Positions 1 to 5,142 of a stretch of DNA of 9,204 nt are shown here, in pieces. Location of the stretch: assembly GCA_031581485.1 (NCBI GenBank), contig JAVLBA010000084.1:1-9204 (forward strand), written 5' to 3'. The notes beneath the pieces were generated by a model that made no database searches, had not been told where the DNA came from, and was given only the letters and a program-made list of their open reading frames with translations. Within the stretch, counting starts at the first letter, position 1. The number at the start of each line of letters is the position of its first letter. The DNA is from BM506 sp031581485 (GTDB taxonomy: Bacteria; Desulfobacterota; Desulfobulbia; Desulfobulbales; SURF-16). Both the position numbers and the translations under genes were made by a program.

Positions 1-1
1 C

Positions 2-46
2 ATCGTCCGCTTTGAAGATCCCTATGGGCGGGAAAGACAGGCGTGA
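2..46 (+). CDS. Possible 3' end of an upstream gene (partial, unrecognised)
   Basis: One frame is open from the window edge and reads IVRFEDPYGRERQA followed by TGA at 44-46. The composition (charged, no low-complexity) resembles a real protein C-terminus, but 14 residues are too few to identify a family. The stop codon lies inside the first GGCGTGA repeat unit, so the repeat tract may have supplied or replaced the original stop. It could equally be a chance open frame. Confidence 0.25.
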   Translation: MVRFEDPYGRERQA

Positions 47-57
47 GGCGTGAGGCG
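40..57 (+). repeat. Left heptamer tract (GGCGTGA units)
   Basis: GGCGTGA is repeated twice and followed by GGCG, an exact 7-bp period. The complementary sequence (CGCCTCA units) recurs in opposite orientation at 454-495, so the two tracts bracket the four-helix-bundle gene as inverted arms. The longest perfect arm-to-arm match is CACGCCTCAC (10 bp) at 487-496. Confidence 0.75.
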
Positions 58-77
58 ATTTTTGAGAGAGAGGGGAG

Positions 78-446
78 GTGTTGAAAAGAAAGCATCACAG
101 CCTTTTGGTATGGCAAGAAGCTATGGCGTTGGTTCAAGATATTTATAATGTTACGGCCCTTTTTCCAAAAGAAGAAGTCTATGCATTGACAAATCAAATG
201 CGAAGAGCAGCTGTTTCTGTACCGAGTAATATTGCTGAAGGTGCTGCTCGCACCGGGAAAAAAGAATTCCTGCAATTTCTCTCAATTGCCCGTGGATCTT
301 TAAGTGAGTTAGAAACACAAATTTTGATAAGCGACAAACTGGGATATCTTTCGGTGAAAAAGGGTCTTCTTGAAAGGGTGGATAAAGTTTTCGGGCTTCT
401 TGGCGGTCTAATAAATTCTCTGAGAAAAGAGGCAGACAAAAAATGA
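78..446 (+). CDS. Four-helix-bundle protein of the S23/23S-rRNA-intervening-sequence family
   Basis: A 122-residue protein with the hallmarks of the S23/IVS four-helix family (TIGR02436-like): an N-terminal L-VWQEAM stretch (10-16), FPKEE-YALT-QMRRAAVSVPSNIAEG (29-55), then FL-IARGSL-ELETQ (64-81). The length is typical of the family. Proteins of this fold were first seen in insertions within 23S rRNA genes and are related to Avd of diversity-generating retroelements; the molecular role of stand-alone copies is unknown. No 23S rRNA or reverse transcriptase is visible here. The start is unclear: an in-frame TGA at 63-65 limits it, leaving GTG at 78 or TTG at 81, both immediately after the purine-rich AGAGAGGGGAGG that would serve as ribosome binding site. 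The gene is clearly AT-richer than the genes right of 4040 and is bracketed by inverted heptamer tracts, which suggests horizontal acquisition as a small cassette. Confidence 0.88.
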   Translation: MLKRKHHSLLVWQEAMALVQDIYNVTALFPKEEVYALTNQMRRAAVSVPSNIAEGAARTGKKEFLQFLSIARGSLSELETQILISDKLGYLSVKKGLLERVDKVFGLLGGLINSLRKEADKK

Positions 447-453
447 CCCATAC

Positions 454-495
454 CCCCTCCCGCCTCACTCCTCCCGCCTCACCCTTCACGCCTCA
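454..495 (+). repeat. Right heptamer tract (CGCCTCA units)
   Basis: Six consecutive 7-bp units: CCCCTCC, CGCCTCA, CTCCTCC, CGCCTCA, CCCTTCA, CGCCTCA. It begins 7 bp after the stop codon of the four-helix-bundle gene and is the inverted counterpart of the tract at 40-57. The alternating pure and diverged units look like an ageing tandem repeat. The strand is strongly pyrimidine-biased. Confidence 0.8.
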
Positions 496-548
496 CTCCC
501 CTTCGTAATGCCCCCTCTTGCTCTTAAAAAAAATATAAATAAATACAA

Positions 549-752
549 TTGCTTATTAAACACATTTTGTGTTTAATTCATCCCTTGGAAGGTAAGGCTA
601 TTCAAGCATGCACCCGGCCCCGATGGCAGATAGAAGGCATCGCCCGTTTACGGCAAACCCATCATCTGTTACTTTCTGTCAACTTCGATGCCGGCAGGGA
701 TAAGGCATTTGACACCACGGAAGTAACCATTCTGAAGAAGATTTTAAACTGA
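549..752 (+). CDS. Short open frame, unrecognised; possible remnant
   Basis: A 67-codon frame opening with TTG and ending in TGA at 750-752. The last part reads like protein (LLLSVNFDAGRDKAFDTTEV), but I recognise no family and see no ribosome binding site before the TTG. Its first codons also run through the perfect palindrome at 555-577, which argues against 549 as a true start. It may be the decayed 3' end of a lost gene or a chance frame. Confidence 0.15.
   Translation: MLIKHILCLIHPLEGKAIQACTRPRWQIEGIARLRQTHHLLLSVNFDAGRDKAFDTTEVTILKKILN
555..577. promoter_or_regulatory. Perfect 10-bp inverted repeat (possible operator or hairpin)
   Basis: ATTAAACACA, a 3-nt spacer TTT, then TGTGTTTAAT: a perfect dyad of 2 x 10 bp. 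No T-run follows, so an intrinsic terminator is unlikely. The flanking TTGCTT (549-554) and TTTAAT (572-577) lie 17 bp apart and could form a weak sigma-70-type promoter with the dyad filling the spacer, which is a classic place for a repressor site. The next gene on this strand is the Wzz-like co-polymerase, about 245 bp downstream. Function is inference; the dyad itself is certain. Confidence 0.45.
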
Positions 753-821
753 TAAAGGTAGGAAAAATAACCGGGGCCTTTTTAGGGCGACGTTAATTTT
801 TTTTGCAGGGAGGAGCGTTGC

Positions 822-1652
822 ATGGCGGAAATGGACCAGAAATATGGCCCTGCTTCTTATGGAGACGAAATCAACCTTGTGGATCTGTGGTCTATCTTGA
901 TGCGTCGCAAAGGGTTGATCGTGGTTGTCTTTCTTATCACTCTCTTGGGTAGCGTTGTCTACCTGGTCCTGGCTCAACCTGTTTACGAAAGCAGGGTGGT
1001 TGTTCAGGTGGGGCAGGTGGGGCAGGTGGACGAGGTGGACGAGGTGGAGCCTAAGGTGAGTTATGTCGAAGATCTCGATGTGTTTAAGCAGCGCCTGTTG
1101 GCCGAGCATGCCGCCCTTGCTGCTGTGGAGGCTCCGCGCAAGGGGGCACAGAATGTCTTTACCCTCACTGTGCGCCAGGGCGATAAGGATGTTGCCGGCA
1201 AACAACTGAATGATATTGTTGAGAAATTGCTGCTTGGTCACAGGGCAATTTATGACAAGATTGCGGGGCCGCTGCAGGGGCAACAGCAGTCACTGGCAGG
1301 GCAATTGCATGATTTCATCAAACAAAGGGATGATCTCACCACCCTGATTGAGCGCCTGAAGCAGAGCGAGCCGACCCTGGCCGCCCTCTTGCTGACCGAA
1401 AAAACAGGTCTATCCCGGATGATTGTGGAGATTGAGGAAAAGTTGGTCAGTCTGCAAACATTGCTGAGCGCGCCAAACACCTTGCCCAGTCGTGTGCTTG
1501 GCACACAAGTCACCCCAAACAAACCTCGCGAACCCAAAAAAAAGATGATTATGGCCTTAGGCCTGATACTCGGCGCCATGTTGGGTGTTTTTGCGGCCTT
1601 CTTTGCCGAGTTTTTGAAGAAGGCCAAGGACAGTCAGGCCTCCTCGCAGTGA
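822..1652 (+). CDS. Wzz/GNVR-type polysaccharide co-polymerase (chain-length determinant)
   Basis: A 276-residue inner-membrane protein with the classic Wzz layout: a short cytosolic N-terminus containing DEINLVDLWSILMRRK (15-30), transmembrane helix 1 (about 32-51), a periplasmic domain with a helical, probably coiled-coil stretch (about 151-216), a Pro-rich segment (TPNKPREP, 231-238), and transmembrane helix 2 (about 242-263, with GLILGAMLGV). Such proteins set O-antigen or capsule chain length by oligomerising beside the Wzy polymerase. It is shorter than most Wzz proteins (about 320-380 residues) and has no C-terminal tyrosine kinase. ATG at 822 is well supported by AGGGAGGAG (807-815) at 6-nt spacing. 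A 9-bp tandem repeat encodes QVGQVGQVDEVDEVE at 62-76, just after the first periplasmic strand. Together with the downstream glycosyltransferase it points to a surface-polysaccharide locus, but no Wzy or Wzx is in view. Confidence 0.85.
   Translation: MAEMDQKYGPASYGDEINLVDLWSILMRRKGLIVVVFLITLLGSVVYLVLAQPVYESRVVVQVGQVGQVDEVDEVEPKVSYVEDLDVFKQRLLAEHAALAAVEAPRKGAQNVFTLTVRQGDKDVAGKQLNDIVEKLLLGHRAIYDKIAGPLQGQQQSLAGQLHDFIKQRDDLTTLIERLKQSEPTLAALLLTEKTGLSRMIVEIEEKLVSLQTLLSAPNTLPSRVLGTQVTPNKPREPKKKMIMALGLILGAMLGVFAAFFAEFLKKAKDSQASSQ
1005..1049 (+). repeat. In-frame 9-bp tandem repeat inside the co-polymerase gene
   Basis: Five units: CAGGTGGGG twice, CAGGTGGAC, GAGGTGGAC, GAGGTGGAG. The period is three codons, so gain or loss of a unit keeps the frame and changes the protein by one QVG/EVD tripeptide (residues 62-76). 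A GQVGQVGQ-like stretch at this place is familiar from other Wzz-type proteins, so the site itself may be conserved while the copy number varies. Confidence 0.85.
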
Positions 1653-1659
1653 CGGGGAA

Positions 1660-1831
1660 GGCTCAAGGGGCAAGGCAAGGTTCAAGGGGGTGGTCCTGTG
1701 ATGCCCTGCCCGTATCAAAATGCGGGGTGGGCGTCGTTGCGAAAAGATGCGCCGGCACGGTAGGCTGCCACAGCCCCACCATCTGCGCCGTCTTTCCCTT
1801 GAACCTTGAGCCTTGAACCTTGCATCTTGTT
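1660..1831. repeat. Heptamer-armed inverted-repeat element with two internal hairpins
   Basis: The left arm has units GGCTCAA, GGGGCAA, GGCAA, GGTTCAA (1660-1685). The right arm has CCTTGAA, CCTTGAG, CCTTGAA, CCTTGCA, TCTTGTT (1797-1831), i.e. 7-bp tandem units in opposite orientation. CAAGGTTCAAGGG (1676-1688) is exactly complementary to 1796-1808; in another register GGCTCAAGG (1660-1668) is exactly complementary to 1804-1812. Inside, 1700-1715 pairs with 1720-1735 (14 of 16 positions counting G-T, loop CAAA). A second hairpin nests from AAAGA/TCTTT (1743-1747/1791-1795) to GGCTG/CAGCC (1763-1767/1771-1775) around loop CCA. Its outermost pair abuts the closing arm, so the whole can be drawn as a three-way junction. 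There is no coding frame inside and no terminal T-run. It starts 8 bp after the co-polymerase stop codon. It may be a non-autonomous mobile repeat, a structured RNA, or both. Confidence 0.65.
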
Positions 1832-1842
1832 CCCCTATTATC

Positions 1843-1871
1843 TTGACGTGCCAGGGGCGGTTGTATAGATT
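1843..1871 (+). promoter_or_regulatory. Possible sigma-70-type promoter before the glycosyltransferase-like gene
   Basis: TTGACG (1843-1848, five of six to the -35 consensus) is followed after 17 bp by TAGATT (1866-1871, four of six); TATAGA at 1864-1869 is an alternative with 15-bp spacing. It lies just downstream of the heptamer-armed element and about 75 bp before the proposed start, so that element may have separated the gene from the upstream transcription unit. Confidence 0.3.
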
Positions 1872-1945
1872 GTTATTTTTTCAGGGCAGGAGCAGTTGCC
1901 TTAACATTCTATAACCCCTTTTGGGGAATTCGGGTAACAGCAGCT

Positions 1946-2737
1946 TTGCTTTCTCATTTTTTTCATTCTCTGCGGCACAATAGGGCGGCCCAGCTCATAA
2001 CCGGGCTTTTTGTGCTGAATCTTCTGGTTAAACTGGTGCCGGTCTTTCGCGGCATTATGATTCATCCCGATGCCCCGGTCTACCTGTGGTCCGCCCAGGC
2101 CCTGGCCGCTGGGGATGTCCAGGGGGCCTTTGCCGCCTATCCCATGCTTTTTTACCCGTATTTGATCATGCTGGTAAATAAATTGGGTGTTGACTGGCTG
2201 TGGGCCGGTCGCCTTGTCTCCCTGGCGGCATCCTCTCTGGCCCTGCTGCCCTTTATCGCCATTGCCAGGAGATTTGTGACGGGCTGGCCGTTGGTGGTGG
2301 GGGCCCTGTTCTTTATTTTTGCCCCGGAGCTTAATGCCCGGGGCTATGCAGTTCTGCGCGACCCGCTCTATCTCTTTTTGAGTCTCTGCTCTCTCCACTA
2401 TGCCCTGCGGTTTTTAGAAGATAAATCCCTGCTCTCCTTTGGAGGCACCGTGCTTGTGGCGCTTTTGCTGCCGCTGGTTCGTGTGGAAGGGGTGCTCAGC
2501 GCCTTGCTGCTCTGTGGGGTATGCTCTGTGCTGCTGCTCTGGACCAGGGTTGAGAACAAAAAAAACCTGCTTTTCTGTCTGCTGGGGCTGGCCGGCGCCA
2601 TCGTGGCCGGGCTGTTTTTCTCCGAGACCTTTCGGACCCTGATCAGGTTTCCGTCATTTGTCCACTACTACAACCAGCTCACCAGCGGTGCCTTGTCCGT
2701 AGAGGCCTGTCTGCAGGCACTAGTATTTCATTCTTAA
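1946..2737 (+). CDS. Truncated GT-C-type (PMT/family 39-like) membrane glycosyltransferase
   Basis: A 263-residue, very hydrophobic protein with about six or seven membrane helices (roughly 15-33, 95-108, 114-127, 138-156, 166-180, 183-199, 207-225). HPDAPVYLWSAQALAAGD (40-57) resembles the acidic first-loop motif of GT-C enzymes such as ArnT/PMT, which transfer sugars from lipid-linked donors on the periplasmic face. R-YAVLRDPLY (132-142) and RVEG (179-182) also fit the family. Full-length relatives are usually 450-600 residues, so the C-terminal half is missing and activity is doubtful. The last four codons (VFHS) and the stop come from the left end of the inserted IS. The start is uncertain: TTG at 1946 is the only usual start codon near the N-terminus, without a good ribosome binding site, and the frame stays open upstream to 1847. 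The context suggests surface-polysaccharide assembly with the upstream co-polymerase. Confidence 0.65.
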   Translation: MLSHFFHSLRHNRAAQLITGLFVLNLLVKLVPVFRGIMIHPDAPVYLWSAQALAAGDVQGAFAAYPMLFYPYLIMLVNKLGVDWLWAGRLVSLAASSLALLPFIAIARRFVTGWPLVVGALFFIFAPELNARGYAVLRDPLYLFLSLCSLHYALRFLEDKSLLSFGGTVLVALLLPLVRVEGVLSALLLCGVCSVLLLWTRVENKKNLLFCLLGLAGAIVAGLFFSETFRTLIRFPSFVHYYNQLTSGALSVEACLQALVFHS

Positions 2738-2747
2738 ATTAACGTTA
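2723..2747 (+). repeat. Left terminal inverted repeat of the IS630-family element
   Basis: This 25-bp end matches the reverse complement of 3935-3959 at 19 of 25 positions, including the outer GTA and the inner TAACGTTA. It supplies the premature stop TAA (2735-2737) to the interrupted upstream gene. Confidence 0.85.
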
Positions 2748-2764
2748 CATTTGTTTGATAAATT

Positions 2765-2773
2765 TGTTATACT
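2765..2773 (+). promoter_or_regulatory. Extended -10 promoter of the transposase
   Basis: TGTTATACT provides a TGn extension plus TATACT (five of six to TATAAT), located 35 bp before the transposase ATG. No good -35 box is at the right distance, which is typical of extended -10 promoters. Confidence 0.4.
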
Positions 2774-2807
2774 GTTCTCCATAAACCCTTACCAGGAGGA
2801 CAGCACG

Positions 2808-3932
2808 ATGAAACCAAAGCCGAAACTCGTGATACCGGAAAAAGATCAACAACAGCTTGAGGCAATCGCCCGAAGTCGCACAGAGCCTGCAAGCAAAGTC
2901 CAGCGCGCCAAGATCTTAATCATGTATGCCGGCGGCGAAAAAATAACTCGAATAACGCAACATCTCAACACAACGCGCCCTCTTGTCTATCGGGCTATAG
3001 ACAAGGCATTAGAGTTCGGAGCCTTGCAATCCTTGAGCGACCTGAAGCGTTCCGGTCGTTCAAGGATAATTGATGACAACGCTAAAAAATGGTTGCTGTC
3101 CATAGCCTGCCAGAAGCCTGCAGATTTAGGCTATGCGGCCGAAACTTGGACGTACAGCCAACTTGTTAAACATATACAAAAATATGCAGCGGAAAATGGC
3201 CACCATTGTTTGCAAAAAATCAGCAGGAGCAAATTACACGACATCTTGAATGAAAGCGAAATTAAGCCTCATAAAATTCGCTACTATCTCGAACGTCGAG
3301 ATCCTAAATTTGAGGAGAAAATGACCGATATCCTCCATGTCTACAAAGATGTGGAAATGATCAATATGTCATCAGACAAACGAGAAAGCACCACTGTCTC
3401 CTATGACGAGAAACCTGGAATCCAAGCGATAAAAAATATCGCGGCCCAATTGCAACCAGTGCCAGGGGAACATTCCATGATCGCAAGAGATTATGAATAT
3501 AAACGCTTGGGAACAGTTTCTCTCCTGGGGGGCGTGGATCTCCATACGGGTGAAATACATGCTTTGGTTCGCGACCGGCACCGGAGCAGGGAGTTTATCG
3601 AATTCCTCAAAGTCATTGACGAAAAGTACCCGAAAGATTGGATCATCCGGATGGTGCTAGACAATCATTCCTCCCATATATCTAAAGAAACACGCGCCTT
3701 TTTAAAAACAAAACCGAATCGATTTCATTTTGTATTCACCCCAAAACACGGCTCCTGGTTGAATCTTATCGAATCGGTTTTCAGCAAAATGACCAGGTCT
3801 TTTCTTCGTCACATTAGGGTTGGCACAAAAGCAGAACTCATTGAGCGCATATATCAGGGAATTGCGGAAATTAACCAAGACCCTGTGGTATTTAGGTGGC
3901 AATACAAAATGGATGAAATCGCCACAGCTTAG
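2808..3932 (+). CDS. IS630-family DDE transposase
   Basis: A 374-residue cut-and-paste transposase. An N-terminal helix-turn-helix region (about 32-75, with GGEKITRITQHLNTTRPLVYRAI) should bind the terminal repeats. A linker with RSGR (81-84) follows, then the RNase-H-like catalytic core: D200 in VSYDEKPGIQ, D285 in MVLDNHSSH and E322 in TPKHGSWLNLIESVFSK. By my count 36 residues separate the second Asp from the Glu. GSWLNLIE is a signature of this family. ATG 2808 is chosen because GGAGGA (2795-2800) lies 7 nt upstream; a longer frame opening at a TTG at 2751 has no such site. The stop lies 2 nt before the right inverted repeat. The protein appears intact with all catalytic residues, so the element could be active. 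Confidence 0.93.
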   Translation: MKPKPKLVIPEKDQQQLEAIARSRTEPASKVQRAKILIMYAGGEKITRITQHLNTTRPLVYRAIDKALEFGALQSLSDLKRSGRSRIIDDNAKKWLLSIACQKPADLGYAAETWTYSQLVKHIQKYAAENGHHCLQKISRSKLHDILNESEIKPHKIRYYLERRDPKFEEKMTDILHVYKDVEMINMSSDKRESTTVSYDEKPGIQAIKNIAAQLQPVPGEHSMIARDYEYKRLGTVSLLGGVDLHTGEIHALVRDRHRSREFIEFLKVIDEKYPKDWIIRMVLDNHSSHISKETRAFLKTKPNRFHFVFTPKHGSWLNLIESVFSKMTRSFLRHIRVGTKAELIERIYQGIAEINQDPVVFRWQYKMDEIATA

Positions 3933-3934
3933 CA

Positions 3935-3959
3935 TAACGTTATTTTGAGAACGTTGTAC
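3935..3959 (-). repeat. Right terminal inverted repeat of the IS630-family element
   Basis: This 25-bp end, read on the minus strand, matches the left end at 19 of 25 positions. It begins 2 bp after the transposase stop codon and is followed by the TA target duplicate at 3960-3961. Confidence 0.85.
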
Positions 3960-3991
3960 TAGGGTCCCGCTGCAAGACGCCGTAAGGCATA

Positions 3992-4035
3992 AAAAAAGAG
4001 GGATTCCAGATGATGCTCTGGAATCCCTCTTTTTT
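3992..4035. terminator. Perfect bidirectional intrinsic terminator
   Basis: The 19-bp arms 3992-4010 and 4017-4035 are exactly complementary around the loop TGATGC. The core stem is AGAGGGATTCCAGA, and an A-run on one side and a T-run on the other give a U-tract in both directions. It lies 7 bp beyond the ddl stop codon on the minus strand and ends rightward transcription from the polysaccharide/IS region, so it insulates two convergent units. Confidence 0.93.
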
Positions 4036-4041
4036 ATGTCA

Positions 4042-4977
4042 TCACTCCTCCAGGGCCAGCTCGATAAGGCGATCCACCAGCTGCCCGAAATCAAGACCAA
4101 AGGCCTTGGCGGCCTGGGGCAGCAGGCTGGTCTGGGTCATGCCGGGGATGGTGTTGGTCTCAATGACATAGATGTCGCCGCCCTCCACAACAATCATATC
4201 CGTACGGCTGTAACCTTTAAGTTTGAGGGCCTGGTGGGCCCTGAGGCCATATTCCTGGGCCCGGCGGGTGGTCTCGGCATCAAACTCGGCCGGACACACC
4301 TCTTTGCTGGCCCCGGGCTGATACTTGGCCTGGTAATCAAAGAAGGGATACTCCGCACCGGGAATGATCTCCACCAGGGGCAGGGCCTGCAGCTCCTTAT
4401 TCCCCAGCACACCGCAGGTGATCTCCCGGCCCTGGACAAACTCCTCCACCATCACCTGGTCATCATACTTAAAGGCCAGGGCCAGGGCCACGGCAAGCTC
4501 CTGCTCGTCATGGGCAAGGGACATGCCCAGGCTGGAGCCTTGGCAGATGGGCTTCACCACCACCGGCAGGTGCAAGCGGGCGGCCAGGGGGGCGGGATCA
4601 GCGATATCCTCCGGGGTGGCCATCTGCCAGGCGGCCACCTTCAGCCCCGCCTGCTGATACAGCTTCTTGGCCAGATCCTTATCCATGGCCAGGGCGCTCC
4701 CCAAGACCCCGGCACCCTGATAAGGAATGCCCAGGAGATCCAGGGTGCCCTGCATGGAGCCATCCTCACCCAGGGGCCCATGGAGCAGGATGAAGGCGAC
4801 ATCCAGGCTGTCGGCATCGGCCACCAGCCGGGCCAGGTCCGTGACCGGGTCATACTGACGCACCTGGTATTTACTGGTGTCCAGGGAGGCGAGCACGCCG
4901 CGGGCCCCGGCCAGGGAGACCTCTCTCTCCCCCGACTTGCCGCCGGCAATGAGGGCCAGCCTTATTTTTCCTGCCAT
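4042..4977 (-). CDS. ddl: D-alanine--D-alanine ligase
   Basis: A 311-residue cytosolic ATP-grasp enzyme that joins two D-alanines for the peptidoglycan pentapeptide; the length is normal for Ddl. An N-terminal substrate domain carries GGKSGEREVSL (12-22, with E17 matching the Glu that binds the first D-Ala amino group). LHGPLGEDGSMQG (65-77) and GIPYQGAGVLGSALAMDK (83-100) follow. The ATP-binding part has VVVKPICQGSSLG (139-151) and EEFVQGREIT (178-187). The omega-loop has FDYQAKY (213-219); retention of the Tyr fits D-Ala-D-Ala rather than D-lactate ligase activity. RTDM (258-261) and ETNTIPGMTQTSLLP (273-287) carry the magnesium ligands D260, E273 and N275. ATG is preceded on its strand by AAGGAGA at 5-nt spacing (4983-4989). 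It stands alone here, away from the mur/fts cluster where ddlB often lies, is divergent from the oxidase gene, and ends at the shared terminator. Confidence 0.96.
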   Translation of the reverse strand: MAGKIRLALIAGGKSGEREVSLAGARGVLASLDTSKYQVRQYDPVTDLARLVADADSLDVAFILLHGPLGEDGSMQGTLDLLGIPYQGAGVLGSALAMDKDLAKKLYQQAGLKVAAWQMATPEDIADPAPLAARLHLPVVVKPICQGSSLGMSLAHDEQELAVALALAFKYDDQVMVEEFVQGREITCGVLGNKELQALPLVEIIPGAEYPFFDYQAKYQPGASKEVCPAEFDAETTRRAQEYGLRAHQALKLKGYSRTDMIVVEGGDIYVIETNTIPGMTQTSLLPQAAKAFGLDFGQLVDRLIELALEE

Positions 4978-5142
4978 AATGATCTCCTTGGTGACGGGAT
5001 GAGTGCCATGGGGCCGGCGAAAAAGGGTCCCCTCTTTCAGCGCCGCTCACGGAGTGCAACAAAATCTTCGTACTTTGTCTTCTTCATGGTAAACCAGCAG
5101 ACAAGACTTCCCACAATTAGCAACTGAGGAGCACCCTTGTCA

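Larger units (their letters stand above)
496..821. other. Gene-poor spacer between heptamer tract and the co-polymerase gene
   Basis: No convincing gene is present. The part at 518-548 is very AT-rich (a run of A, then TATAAATAAATA). A perfect inverted repeat follows at 555-577. The part from about 590 to 752 has a composition closer to coding DNA and contains one short open frame described separately. A strong ribosome binding site, AGGGAGGAG (807-815), belongs to the next gene. Confidence 0.6.
2723..3959 (+). mobile_element. Complete IS630-family insertion sequence (1237 bp)
   Basis: The ends are 25-bp imperfect inverted repeats (19 matches): the left starts GTATTTCATTC and the right, read inwards, starts GTACAACGTTC; both share TAACGTTA at the inner edge. 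The element is flanked by TA at 2721-2722 and 3960-3961, the target duplication expected for the IS630/Tc1 superfamily. A single intact transposase gene fills it. It sits inside the glycosyltransferase-like frame. It is AT-richer than the DNA to its right and looks recent, since the ends, promoter and transposase are all intact. Confidence 0.92.

Noticed and set aside
78..446. Four-helix-bundle gene as the Avd accessory protein of a diversity-generating retroelement
   Set aside because: No reverse transcriptase and no template/variable repeat pair with adenine-specific differences is visible nearby.
40..495. Repeat tracts as a CRISPR array
   Set aside because: The period is 7 bp with no unique spacers, and no cas genes are present.
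1700..1735. Hairpin after the co-polymerase gene as an intrinsic terminator
   Set aside because: Strong stem but no T-run on either side; better explained as part of the larger armed element.
2751..2807. Upstream TTG start for the transposase
   Set aside because: It would lie on the promoter and lacks a ribosome binding site; ATG 2808 follows GGAGGA at 7 nt.
5075..5104. TTGTCT...AGACAA inverted repeat between ddl and the oxidase gene as operator
   Set aside because: Six-base arms with an 18-bp gap are expected often by chance, and nothing else supports it.
4036..5127. Plus-strand open frame (363 codons) over ddl
   Set aside because: Low-complexity G/H/Q/L product mirroring ddl; the minus strand has all Ddl motifs, a ribosome binding site and a terminator.
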